A stretch of DNA of 64,000 nucleotides. It comes from Saccharibacillus soli (GTDB lineage Bacteria > Bacillota > Bacilli > Paenibacillales > Paenibacillaceae). Shown here one piece after another: positions 25,131 through 33,600 of this stretch. The notes beneath the pieces were generated by a model, which saw only the letters and a program-made list of their open reading frames with translations, made no database searches and had not been told where the DNA came from. The stretch is from the NCBI GenBank assembly GCA_002189105.1, contig NIOB01000004.1, positions 124,001 through 188,000 of the forward strand. The letters are read 5' to 3'. The translations under genes were made by a program, and so were the position numbers. How positions within the stretch are numbered: position 1 is the first letter of the stretch; each line of letters begins with the position of its first letter.

Positions 25131-26133
25131 CGAACTCTGGTTTATCCTGGTGGCCGTGCTGTTTATCGGGTTCTTCTTTCTGGAAGGCTTCGATTTCGGT
25201 GTGGGCATGGCAACTCGTCTGCTGGCGAAAAATGATACGGAAAAACGGATGCTGATTAATTCCATCGGCCCGTTCTGGGACGGCAACGAAGTCTGGCTGC
25301 TGACGGCGGGCGGCGCGATGTTTGCAGCGTTTCCCAATTGGTATGCGACGCTGTTCAGCGGCTTCTACATCCCGTTGGTTGTCCTGCTGCTGGCGCTGAT
25401 CGCTCGCGGCGTGGCGTTTGAATTCCGCGGCAAGGTGGGCAGTGACAGCTGGCGCAAAGCCTGGGATATTTCGATCTTCCTGGGCAGTTTCCTCCCGCCA
25501 TTCCTGCTGGGCGTAGTGTTTGCGACCTTGATGAAAGGGATGCCGATTGATGGCGACATGCAGATGCACGCCGGATTCTTCGATGTGGTGAACCCTTATT
25601 CGGTGGTGGCCGGTCTGTCGGTGGTCTGCCTGTGCATCGTGCATGGCCTGATGTTCGCTTCACTGCGTACGGAAGGTGCCCTGCGCCTGCGGGCGCGTGA
25701 GCTGGCTCGCAAATGGTTGATCCCGCTGGCTGTGCTGCTGGTGGTGCTGGCAGCTCTGACGTTTGTTTCCACGGATGCTTTCCAGACTCGCGGTGTTATC
25801 CTGGCGATCATGGCGGTAGTCGGAGCGGCTGCTTTCGTATTGGCAGGCTACTTTATGAAACAAGGCCGCGAAGGTTGGGCATTTGGCATGACGGGCACCG
25901 TGATCGCGCTGGCAGTTGCCGCTGTCTTCGTAGCGCTGTTCCCTCGCGTGATGGTCAGCTCGCTCGGTTCGGCGTTCGACCTGACCGTCTACAATGCGGC
26001 TTCGGGCAATTATTCGCTTAAAGTGATGACCATTGTGGCGCTGTCGCTGCTGCCTTTTGTTCTGGCATATCAGATCTGGAGTTACTTCGTCTTCCACAAG
26101 CGGATTCACGAGAAGACGCATCTGGAGTACTGA
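25120..26133 (+). CDS. cydB: cytochrome bd quinol oxidase subunit II
   Basis: The 337-residue membrane protein has about eight to nine helices. It has the family opening SLSELWFILVAVLFIGFFFLEGFDFGVGM and the segment GPFWDGNEVWLLTAGGAMFAAFP, both hallmarks of CydB. It pairs with CydA in the terminal oxidase. Its ATG at 25120 overlaps the last codons of cydA, and GGAGG lies just upstream inside cydA, consistent with coupled translation. The transporter genes for cytochrome assembly follow one base after its stop. Confidence 0.95.
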   Translation: MSLSELWFILVAVLFIGFFFLEGFDFGVGMATRLLAKNDTEKRMLINSIGPFWDGNEVWLLTAGGAMFAAFPNWYATLFSGFYIPLVVLLLALIARGVAFEFRGKVGSDSWRKAWDISIFLGSFLPPFLLGVVFATLMKGMPIDGDMQMHAGFFDVVNPYSVVAGLSVVCLCIVHGLMFASLRTEGALRLRARELARKWLIPLAVLLVVLAALTFVSTDAFQTRGVILAIMAVVGAAAFVLAGYFMKQGREGWAFGMTGTVIALAVAAVFVALFPRVMVSSLGSAFDLTVYNAASGNYSLKVMTIVALSLLPFVLAYQIWSYFVFHKRIHEKTHLEY

Positions 26134-26134
26134 T

Positions 26135-27931
26135 ATGGGACGGGGCCTCGGAAAGCTAGACGGCATCAAGCCGGTCATGGCGCTGCTCGCCTTGTGCGCG
26201 ATGGTGCAGAGTGCGGCGATCATCCTGCAAGCGGTATGGTTGGCGCAGGCCATCTCCGGATTGTTCGCAGGCGCATCGCTTCAGAGCCAGATCGGACGGC
26301 TGATCGGTTTTCTGGCGGCCCTGCTTCTGCGTCAGGGAATGACTTTTATTCAATCCAAGATTGCTTATCGATTTGCAGAAAAAACGGGTGAGAATCTGCG
26401 GCGGCAGATGATGGACAAGTTGTTTGAGCTGGGCCCACGGGCTGCCGGACAGCTGGGTACTGGGAACCTGGTCACGCTAACCCGTGAAGGGGTGGGCAAA
26501 TACCAGACGTTTCTGGAGTTGTTTTTGCCACGGTTAATGACCAACGTGTTTACACCGCTGTTCGTCGGCATCTACGTACTCACGCTGGATTGGATCTCGG
26601 CGCTGCTGCTTGGCTTCGTATTTCCGATCTTGATTGTCTTTATGATTCTGCTCGGCATGGCGGCGCAGAAGCAGATGGACAAGCAGTGGGCGACCTACCG
26701 GGTATTGTCCAACCATTTTGTCGATTCGCTGCGCGGTCTGGAGACGCTCAAGTTTCTCGGGCGCAGCCGTGACCATGCCCGCTCGATTGAACGCACCAGT
26801 GAACGGTATCGGACGGCGACCATCCGCAGTATGCGAGTGGCCTTCCTATCTTCGTTTGCCCTCGACTTCTTCACCATGTTATCCGTTGCCTGCGTAGCGG
26901 TTAGTCTCGGTCTGCGGCTGGTCAACGGGACATTCATGCTCGAAGGGGCATTGACCGTGCTCATTCTCGCGCCGGAATTTTTTGTGCCCATTCGTTCGCT
27001 GGGTGCCGATTACCATGCCACGATGGATGGGAAGGAAGCGGGCGAACAGATTCAGGCGATTATCGATACGCCTTCTCCATTCATGGAGAAAGACGACGTT
27101 AAGACAGATGGGAGCAGCCATGAAAAAGAAGGGGCTTCCCCAATTGTGATCCAGCATGCGGAGAGCGAATGTCCAAGCTTGGCGAACGGCTTCCCTAAGA
27201 TCGAACTGACGGACGCTGCCGTGCATCACGAAGAAGAAGGACGTGCTTCGCTGGAGGACATCAACCTCAAGCTGAGTGGACCCAATAAGATCGGAATCGT
27301 GGGTCTTAGCGGAGCGGGCAAATCGACGCTGATCGATGTCCTCGGCGGCTTCCTGCCTCCTACAGAAGGCTCGGCCAATTGGACGCTCGGTGAACAGCGT
27401 CGGCCGCTGACAAGCCGCGCCTGGCGGGAGCGGATCACGTATATCCCGCAGCAGCCGTATTTATTCAGCGGCACGCTGGCGGATAACATCGCCTTCTACC
27501 GACCACAAGCAGATCGGGAAGACGTACTGCGAGCGGCGGAAGAGGCAGGGCTGCGCAGCCTGCTCATGAAGCTTCCGCTGGGCCTGGATGAGCCGGTCGG
27601 TGCAGGCGGGCGCCCTCTAAGCGGTGGACAGGAACAGCGGGTCGCGCTGGCCCGCGCCCTGCTGGGACAGCGGCAGATGATGCTGCTGGATGAGCCTACC
27701 GCCCATCTGGACATTGAGACGGAATACGAACTCAAAGCCACCATGCTAAAGCTGTTTGAAGGTCGTCTGGTGATCCTGGCGACTCATCGTCTGCATTGGA
27801 TGGCTGACATGGATCACATCATCGTCATGGATGACGGCAGGGTGGCTGAGCAGGGCACCCATGAAGAACTGCTGGCGAGAGGCGGCGCCTATGCTGCGCT
27901 GCTGGCAGCAGAGTGGGAGGGTACGGCATGA
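26135..27931 (+). CDS. cydD: CydD-type ABC transporter half (thiol reductant exporter)
   Basis: The 598-residue protein has six membrane helices (about 15-300) and an ABC domain (about 350-590) with GLSGAGKSTLIDVLGG, the signature LSGGQEQRVALARALL and MMLLDEPTAHLD. With the next gene it forms the heterodimer that exports cysteine/glutathione and is needed for cytochrome bd assembly. In Bacillus subtilis the first of the pair is named cydC; by family it corresponds to CydD. The start is ATG at 26135, eight bases after GGAG within the end of cydB. A hydrophilic segment around residues 315-365 is longer than usual. Confidence 0.88.
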   Translation: MGRGLGKLDGIKPVMALLALCAMVQSAAIILQAVWLAQAISGLFAGASLQSQIGRLIGFLAALLLRQGMTFIQSKIAYRFAEKTGENLRRQMMDKLFELGPRAAGQLGTGNLVTLTREGVGKYQTFLELFLPRLMTNVFTPLFVGIYVLTLDWISALLLGFVFPILIVFMILLGMAAQKQMDKQWATYRVLSNHFVDSLRGLETLKFLGRSRDHARSIERTSERYRTATIRSMRVAFLSSFALDFFTMLSVACVAVSLGLRLVNGTFMLEGALTVLILAPEFFVPIRSLGADYHATMDGKEAGEQIQAIIDTPSPFMEKDDVKTDGSSHEKEGASPIVIQHAESECPSLANGFPKIELTDAAVHHEEEGRASLEDINLKLSGPNKIGIVGLSGAGKSTLIDVLGGFLPPTEGSANWTLGEQRRPLTSRAWRERITYIPQQPYLFSGTLADNIAFYRPQADREDVLRAAEEAGLRSLLMKLPLGLDEPVGAGGRPLSGGQEQRVALARALLGQRQMMLLDEPTAHLDIETEYELKATMLKLFEGRLVILATHRLHWMADMDHIIVMDDGRVAEQGTHEELLARGGAYAALLAAEWEGTA

Positions 27932-29880
27932 ACATGCTTCATCATACAAGTTCCAGGAACAGGCAGACCTCGGATGAGGAGTTCGTCCGTGCTTCGGTTC
28001 AGGCTTCTGGCAGCCTGGCCGTACCCGCTCGTATGGCGCCTTCGCAGACTTCAGCCGGTCAGAACAAAGCAGGAGTATCCGGGGAATCTCCATCTTCACA
28101 GCCACAGGGCTGGATTCTGCCCTATCTTCGCGCCCACGCGCTGCGTTTTGCGGTGATTATTGCGCTGGGTGCCTTGACGGTATTGGCGGCCGGCATGCTC
28201 ACATTCACTTCGGGATTTCTCATCTCCAAGTCGGCGCTAAGGCCCGAGAACATCCTCATGGTGTATGTGCCAATTGTCGGCGTACGTACCTTCGGCATCG
28301 CCCGCTCCGTACTGCGTTACATAGAACGGTTGAGCGCCCATGATGCCGTGCTGCGCGTCCTGTCGAAGATGCGGGTGCGGCTGTACAGTCATCTGGAGCC
28401 GCAGGCTCTGCAGTTGCGCTCCCGCTATCGCACGGGTGATCTGCTTGGGCTGATGTCCGACGATGTGGAAAAATTGCAGGATGTGTACGTCCGCAGCATT
28501 TTCCCGGGCGTGACGGCATTGTTAACTTATGCCATCGTCGTGCTGGCGCTGGGTTGGTTCGATTGGACCTTCGCCCTGCTGACCGCGCTGTATCTGTTGG
28601 TGCTGGTCGCTGTAATCCCTTTTGTCTCGCTGCGGATCACCCGCCGCAATCAGGTAGGGCTAAAACGCGCTCAGGCGGCGCTGTACGCCAAGCTGACCGA
28701 TGCCGTATTGGGACTAGGCGACTGGACGATCAGCGGGCGGGGCAGCGAATTCGCGGCTGCCTACGAACAGGGCGAACAGGAGGCGGCGATCTATGAGCGC
28801 CGTCTGAGTGCCTGGACACGCAGACGCGCTCTGGTGACCCAGACCCTCATAGGAGGGCTGGTGCTAATCACCGCCGTGTGGGCAGCCGGTCAACTGCAAG
28901 ATCGCAGTATCCCGGCGACGCTGCTGGCGGCCTTTGTCCTGGTCGTGATTCCACTGTCTGATGCCTTCACCCCGGTTGCAGATGCCTTGAACCGGATACC
29001 GACTTATGCGGAATCGTTGAACCGTCTGAACGCATTGGAGAGCGAAGATCTGCCGGCTGCATCTGCGGTTACAGAAGACGAAATCGCTTCTATGCTGCGG
29101 CATACCGACATCCAGATTCGTGAGGCAGGCTTCCGCTATCCGGGCAGCAGCGAATGGGCAGTTCGTGGGGTGAACCTGGACATTCCACAGGGCAAAAGAA
29201 TTGCCATTATTGGACGCAGTGGTTCGGGCAAGTCCACGCTGCTCAAGCTGATTCAGGGCGTGTATGCGGCGGAGAGCGGCAGGTTGACTTTTAACGGCTC
29301 GCTGGCGCATCATCTGGGCGAACAGATGCCCAAGCTGGTCTCCGTATTGAATCAAAGTCCGCATCTATTCGACACCACCGTGTTAAACAATATTCGTCTC
29401 GGCCGCGAAGATGCTTCGGATGAAGACGTTCAAGATGCCGCTCGGCGTGCGCAGCTGCATGAGCTGATCGAGTCGCTCCCTAAAGGCTATGCCACCCCGA
29501 TGCACGAAGCGGGTGTTCGCTTCTCGGGCGGTGAACGTCAGCGCGTCGCATTGGCTCGGGTGTTCTTGCAGGACACGCCGATCATCCTGCTTGACGAACC
29601 CACTGTGGGTCTTGATCCGCGTACCGAAGCCGCGCTGCTGAAGACGCTGCTCGCAGAGACATCGGGAAGGACTTTAATCTGGGCGACTCACCATCTGGTG
29701 GCAGCCGAGCAGATGGACGAGATCCTGTTTATGGATGAAGGGGAGATTGTCATGCGGGGAACGCATGCCGAACTGCTGGAGTCTTCGGAACGCTACCGGA
29801 ATCTGTATCGGTTGGATCGTCCGTGGGACACGGATCAGGCAGAATCGCAGACAGTAGGTTCACAGATAGCAAGTTCGTAG
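27928..29880 (+). CDS. cydC: CydC-type ABC transporter half (thiol reductant exporter)
   Basis: The 650-residue partner of the preceding gene has a hydrophilic, Ser/Gln/Ala-rich N-terminal extension of about 60 residues. Six membrane helices follow (about 70-340), then an ABC domain with GRSGSGKSTLLKLIQG, the signature FSGGERQRVALARVFL and IILLDEPTVGLD. The segment FTSGFLISKSALRPENIL and ERLSAHDAVLRVLSKMR are typical of CydC. In Bacillus subtilis the second gene of this operon is called cydD. The start codon overlaps the previous stop (ATGA) behind GGGAGGG. A strong terminator lies 58 bases after its stop. Confidence 0.88.
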   Translation: MNMLHHTSSRNRQTSDEEFVRASVQASGSLAVPARMAPSQTSAGQNKAGVSGESPSSQPQGWILPYLRAHALRFAVIIALGALTVLAAGMLTFTSGFLISKSALRPENILMVYVPIVGVRTFGIARSVLRYIERLSAHDAVLRVLSKMRVRLYSHLEPQALQLRSRYRTGDLLGLMSDDVEKLQDVYVRSIFPGVTALLTYAIVVLALGWFDWTFALLTALYLLVLVAVIPFVSLRITRRNQVGLKRAQAALYAKLTDAVLGLGDWTISGRGSEFAAAYEQGEQEAAIYERRLSAWTRRRALVTQTLIGGLVLITAVWAAGQLQDRSIPATLLAAFVLVVIPLSDAFTPVADALNRIPTYAESLNRLNALESEDLPAASAVTEDEIASMLRHTDIQIREAGFRYPGSSEWAVRGVNLDIPQGKRIAIIGRSGSGKSTLLKLIQGVYAAESGRLTFNGSLAHHLGEQMPKLVSVLNQSPHLFDTTVLNNIRLGREDASDEDVQDAARRAQLHELIESLPKGYATPMHEAGVRFSGGERQRVALARVFLQDTPIILLDEPTVGLDPRTEAALLKTLLAETSGRTLIWATHHLVAAEQMDEILFMDEGEIVMRGTHAELLESSERYRNLYRLDRPWDTDQAESQTVGSQIASS

Positions 29881-29937
29881 ACAGCTGCCAGACATCCGGC
29901 GGAGAAGTTCTTCGTTCGGATCGGATTACATCCATAC

Positions 29938-29997
29938 GCATCTCACTTGTCTCCTCATCCATTAGCCGGAAGGAGGGGCGAAGTGAGGTGCTTTTTT
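29938..29997 (+). terminator. strong intrinsic terminator of the cyd operon
   Basis: GCATCTCACTT at 29938-29948 pairs with AAGTGAGGTGC at 29981-29991 (one G-U). CTCCT at 29951-29955 pairs with AGGAG at 29971-29975, and six T follow. The AGGAGG that could serve the downstream small ORF is buried in this stem. Confidence 0.85.
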
Positions 29998-30189
29998 ATG
30001 GGCAAACGACTGCATCCAGCCCACCTGTTGCAGATGAAAAGCCGCTTAATTGCGGAACGCGTGCAGAGCAAATGTCTCCCAACTGTAGAGGAATTGCAGA
30101 AACAGGAAGGCGATTCAGGTTTATGTATAGAAGAGAAAGAAGACTGCGTTTGTCCGCGTGACGTTTTCGGGCGACGTTTGATGAACTAG
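29998..30189 (+). CDS. doubtful small ORF, 63 residues
   Basis: The ORF begins ATG immediately after the terminator T-tract; an in-frame GTG at 29983 would use the AGGAGG hidden in the terminator stem. The peptide starts MGKRLHPAHLLQMKSR and holds a cysteine-rich tail CIEEKEDCVCP. Composition is protein-like, but there is no accessible ribosome binding site for the ATG. It could be a leader for the ThuA-like gene 14 bases downstream, or chance. Confidence 0.25.
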   Translation: MGKRLHPAHLLQMKSRLIAERVQSKCLPTVEELQKQEGDSGLCIEEKEDCVCPRDVFGRRLMN

Positions 30190-30203
30190 AGGAGGGGCAC
30201 AAT

Positions 30204-30842
30204 ATGAAAGTGCACGTAATCTGTGGAGACCGCTGGCATCCGGCGGATACCGTGAAACAGGGGCTGGAGCCGCTTGCTGGCGGTGAATTTGAATTCGTGG
30301 TAACCGAGCATGTAGCTGACTTCGATCCGGAAGGGCTGGACCGTTATCCGATTGTGTTGGTAGCCAGAGCGAACAGTCAGTCGGAAGGGGAAAAAGAATT
30401 CTGGATGAATGAGCAGGTTCAGCAGGCGTTCGAGCGTTATGTAGAGCGCGGCGGTTCGCTGCTGGCCGTGCATGCGGGAACAGCGGGATACAAGGAAGAT
30501 GAGTTATTTCGTCGGTTGACCGGCGGAGCGTTTACGCATCATCCTGAAGCTTGTCAGGTTGAGATTCACCCGGATAAACAGCACCCGATTAGCGCAGGCG
30601 TGGAAGAGTTTACCGTGCATGACGAACACTATTTTATGGAATGGGAAGATCCGATTGCCGATCTGATTATGACGACCGTGTCCGAGCATGGCGCACAGCC
30701 GGGAGGCTGGACTCGCACCTATGGACGTGGACGAGTGTGTGTGCTGACGCCGGGACATGAGCTGGAAGTCTGGAAGCATCCGATGTTTCAGAAGCTGCTG
30801 CACAACGCACTGCACTGGTGCGCCAGACATGATCCCTCCTAA
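30204..30842 (+). CDS. ThuA-like domain protein
   Basis: The 212-residue protein resembles the ThuA (trehalose utilisation) family, a class I glutamine amidotransferase-like fold. It has a VHVICGDRWHPADT start, the segment ERGGSLLAVHAGTAGYK and the motif GGAFTHHPEACQVEIHPDKQHPIS, then VHDEHYFMEW and the C-terminal WTRTYGRGRVCVLTPGHELEVWKHPMFQKLLHNALHW. Family members sit in sugar-utilisation loci, and their chemistry is poorly defined. The start is ATG at 30204 after GAGGAGGGG. It is convergent with the alpha-L-fucosidase gene. Confidence 0.8.
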   Translation: MKVHVICGDRWHPADTVKQGLEPLAGGEFEFVVTEHVADFDPEGLDRYPIVLVARANSQSEGEKEFWMNEQVQQAFERYVERGGSLLAVHAGTAGYKEDELFRRLTGGAFTHHPEACQVEIHPDKQHPISAGVEEFTVHDEHYFMEWEDPIADLIMTTVSEHGAQPGGWTRTYGRGRVCVLTPGHELEVWKHPMFQKLLHNALHWCARHDPS

Positions 30843-30906
30843 ACGCGTGCCAATTTCTGCGGATCGGAGAATCATTCAGGTCTTTTGAGATCCACATGTA
30901 GAATGT

Positions 30907-30964
30907 AAAAAGCCCTCAGGCTCTCGATCTTGTACCCTGAACAGGGCGCCGAGAGAGCTGAGGG
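30907..30964 (-). terminator. intrinsic terminator of the fucosidase gene
   Basis: On the minus strand CCCTCAGCTCTCTCG pairs with CGAGAGCCTGAGGG and is followed by a T run. The plus strand has no T-tract, so it serves the fucosidase. Confidence 0.8.
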
Positions 30965-31059
30965 AGAAGCGGAATTCATCATGGTCAATCATCGAAGTCC
31001 GAGAATCTCACATGCCGGACAGCGCGATCTTGCATGAGTTCCCATCAAACCAATTCAAG

Positions 31060-32517
31060 TCAATCCAATTCAAGTTTGAATACAACCGGCGTCTCGCTGG
31101 ACACAGAGGAAGTGCGAATCACCAGCGCATGGTCGGTACGCTCCCATTGGGGGACTTCCTCATGACCCAACACCTGGATGCTGCGGATCAGACCCGTAAA
31201 ATGCGGCGCATGTGTGCCAAGCGACTGAATGGACACTTCGCCGTTTTCCGGATAGACCATCACGGTGGCATACAGCGCAGAGCCTTTGACGGTAAATCGA
31301 ATATCTTGTGAAGTATATGGTTTGGCTTCGCCATCCTGGAATTGGCCTTCCACGATCTGGGTCGGCCCTTCGCCGGAGACGCGCCAGTACGTGGTCCCGT
31401 AGATCGCTTCACCGTTGACTTGCAGCCAACTGCCGATGTCCAGCAGGATCTGCCGATCTTCCTGTGGGATGCTGCCGTCGGCTCTTGGCCCGATGTTAAG
31501 CAGCAGGCTGCCATTTTTGCTCACAATGTCCACCAGATCACGGATGATCTCCACGGAGGATTTATAGCTGTTATTTGCAGTATGACACCAAGAGTTCTTG
31601 GCAACGGCTGTATCGGTCTGCCAGTAATAAGGCTTCAGATCGGCAAATTGTCCGCGCTCTACATCAGGTACGGCCGTGCCGAACATATAGGCATCATGTT
31701 TGTAATTGATGGCGACCGGTACGCCCCATTGATGGGCTTTGTTATAGTAATAGGCTGCGAACATGCGCAGATACGGCTTGAATACGGCGTTCTGAATCCA
31801 CCAGTCGAAATAGACGACTCTGGGCTGATAACGATCCACGATCTCGCAGGTACGCAGCAGCCAGTCTTCCAGAAATTCTTCGTTTGGAGGGGAGCCGAAC
31901 AAGTCATGGTGGTCAGGCTCGGGTTGAGCCGGCCAATAGAAATCCCCCAGCTTCAGCGGCTCCTGAATGTCAGACTCAAACTCCTTGCCGTGCGACATGA
32001 AGAACCAGTGCTCCGCGCGGTGCGAAGAGGCGCATAACACCAGGTCACGTTCTTCAAACGCCTGCTTCATCTCGCCGAGCAGATCGCGCTTGGGGCCCAT
32101 CTCGTAGGCATTATAGACCGAGAGATCGCTCCGGTACATCTGGAATCCATCATGATGTTCGGCTACCGGCATGATATATTTGGCTCCGGCTTGCTGGAAC
32201 AGATCCGCCCATTCGTTGGCATCGAATTGATCGGCTGTAAACAGGGGAATAAAATCTTTATAGCCGAATTCGCTGTGCGGCCCATAGGTTTGCAGATGAT
32301 GTTCATAGGCCTGGGAGCCTTGAATGTACATGTTACGCGAATACCATTCACTCTCAAAAGCCGGAACCGAATACACGCCCCAGTGGATAAAGATGCCGAA
32401 TTTCGCCTGCTTGTACCACTGGGGAACTTCAAATCGGCTCAGAGAGTCCCAGGTGTCTTGGAATGGCCCGGCGGCAATGGTGTCTTTGATGGTTTGCAAA
32501 TACAGATTTCGATCCAT
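31060..32517 (-). CDS. alpha-L-fucosidase, glycoside hydrolase family 29
   Basis: The 485-residue protein opens with WYKQAKFGIFIHWGVYSVPAFESEWYSRNMY, a strong GH29 signature. It has YIMPVAEHHDGFQMYRSDLS and the nucleophile region VVYFDWWIQ (Asp near residue 236). The catalytic TIM barrel is followed by a C-terminal beta-sandwich (from about 370). No signal peptide is present, so it acts in the cytosol on imported fucosylated oligosaccharides. The ATG at 32517 has AGGAGG 13 bases upstream, a long spacing. A divergent AraC gene 134 bases away is the likely regulator. Confidence 0.92.
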   Translation of the reverse strand: MDRNLYLQTIKDTIAAGPFQDTWDSLSRFEVPQWYKQAKFGIFIHWGVYSVPAFESEWYSRNMYIQGSQAYEHHLQTYGPHSEFGYKDFIPLFTADQFDANEWADLFQQAGAKYIMPVAEHHDGFQMYRSDLSVYNAYEMGPKRDLLGEMKQAFEERDLVLCASSHRAEHWFFMSHGKEFESDIQEPLKLGDFYWPAQPEPDHHDLFGSPPNEEFLEDWLLRTCEIVDRYQPRVVYFDWWIQNAVFKPYLRMFAAYYYNKAHQWGVPVAINYKHDAYMFGTAVPDVERGQFADLKPYYWQTDTAVAKNSWCHTANNSYKSSVEIIRDLVDIVSKNGSLLLNIGPRADGSIPQEDRQILLDIGSWLQVNGEAIYGTTYWRVSGEGPTQIVEGQFQDGEAKPYTSQDIRFTVKGSALYATVMVYPENGEVSIQSLGTHAPHFTGLIRSIQVLGHEEVPQWERTDHALVIRTSSVSSETPVVFKLELD

Positions 32518-32651
32518 AAGCGATCAGGTGCCTCCTCGATATTCTTGTGTGAGTCAGGATGATTATCAGTATACGGGGAGTGGATCGACGTTAGAATGTA
32601 GATTAATAGCGGGAACCTGTACAAAAATAGCAGCAGGCAAGGGGGGAGCAG

Positions 32652-33548
32652 ATGGATCATCGGATGCGGCTGTCCAATTATTTGTCCAATCTGGAGGTAG
32701 AGCTGATTACCGCTCATCATAATGTATGTGCACCGGATTGGAGCGATATGGATTATACGCCGGATTACAGCAAGTTTTATTTCATCTGCGAAGGGGAAGG
32801 CTGGTTGAAGATCGGAGACCAGGAGTATTATCCGCAGCCAGGTGAGCTGTTTCTCATGCCGGAAGGAACTCATCAATCGTATTCTGTCATCAGCGATCGT
32901 CCGTTCGAAAAATATTGGTGTCACTTTACGGCTCATGTAGGTGGGATCAACCTGTTTAAGCTGCTCGATCTCAATCCCCGCTGTATGCCGGTTCAATCGG
33001 AGCGTCTGGCGCAGGTGTTTGGGGAACTGGTAGAGTATGCGAATTCCGATACCATTTACGCCAAGCTGTTGGCCAAGAGCAAGTTGATGGAGCTGATCGT
33101 CTGTTACCTGATGAGCTTGAACGTAGAACAAGAGCCTGTGGTGTTGAGAACCCATGCGTCCGCCGACCGTTTGACCCAGGTGCTTGATTATATCGACGAC
33201 CATTTTGCGGAAAATATAACAGTCGAGGCCTTAGCGGACAGGGCGTATATGCACCCCAACTCGTTCATTCGGGTATTTAAGCAGTATGCCGGGATGCCGC
33301 CCATTCAATACGTCACGCACAAGAAAATGGAAAAAGCCAAGCAGCTTCTCGCTACAACGTCCCATTCAATCTCGGAAGTAGCGCAGCAGCTGGGATTTAA
33401 CGATACCTTCTATTTCTCCAAACAGTTCAAAAAACATGCCGGATTATCGCCCAGTGACTACCGAAGACAGAGGCTTGGCGATTCGCAAAAAAGGATAGAA
33501 TCGGCCAAAAACGAGTCGAGTGCTTCGATTGAAGGTATTAATGCGTAG
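32652..33548 (+). CDS. AraC-family regulator, probably of the fucosidase gene
   Basis: The 298-residue protein has a cupin-type sensor (FYFICEGEGWLKIGDQEYYPQPGELFLMPEGTHQSY, about residues 42-77) and two C-terminal HTH motifs (about 180-280). These are VEALADRAYMHPNSFIRVFKQYAGMPP and ISEVAQQLGFNDTFYFSKQFKKHAGLSPSDYRR. A short Ser/Asn/Lys tail follows. The start is ATG at 32652 after AAGGGGGGAG. Its divergent arrangement with the GH29 gene suggests it senses a fucosylated sugar and activates that gene; this is inference from position. Confidence 0.85.
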   Translation: MDHRMRLSNYLSNLEVELITAHHNVCAPDWSDMDYTPDYSKFYFICEGEGWLKIGDQEYYPQPGELFLMPEGTHQSYSVISDRPFEKYWCHFTAHVGGINLFKLLDLNPRCMPVQSERLAQVFGELVEYANSDTIYAKLLAKSKLMELIVCYLMSLNVEQEPVVLRTHASADRLTQVLDYIDDHFAENITVEALADRAYMHPNSFIRVFKQYAGMPPIQYVTHKKMEKAKQLLATTSHSISEVAQQLGFNDTFYFSKQFKKHAGLSPSDYRRQRLGDSQKRIESAKNESSASIEGINA

Positions 33549-33600
33549 GCAAAAGGCTTGAGCTTCAAGATAGCAAACCGAAGCGAAGGAGGAGCAAACC

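Larger units (their letters stand above)
29881..30203. other. intergenic region after the cyd operon
   Basis: It holds the cyd terminator at 29938-29997 and a doubtful 63-codon ORF reaching to 30189. Fourteen bases then separate this ORF from the ThuA-like gene. Confidence 0.5.

Noticed and set aside
29983-30189. GTG-initiated 68-codon ORF after the cyd operon
   Set aside because: The AGGAGG used for this start is locked in the cyd terminator stem, so the longer form was not adopted; only the doubtful ATG form was recorded.
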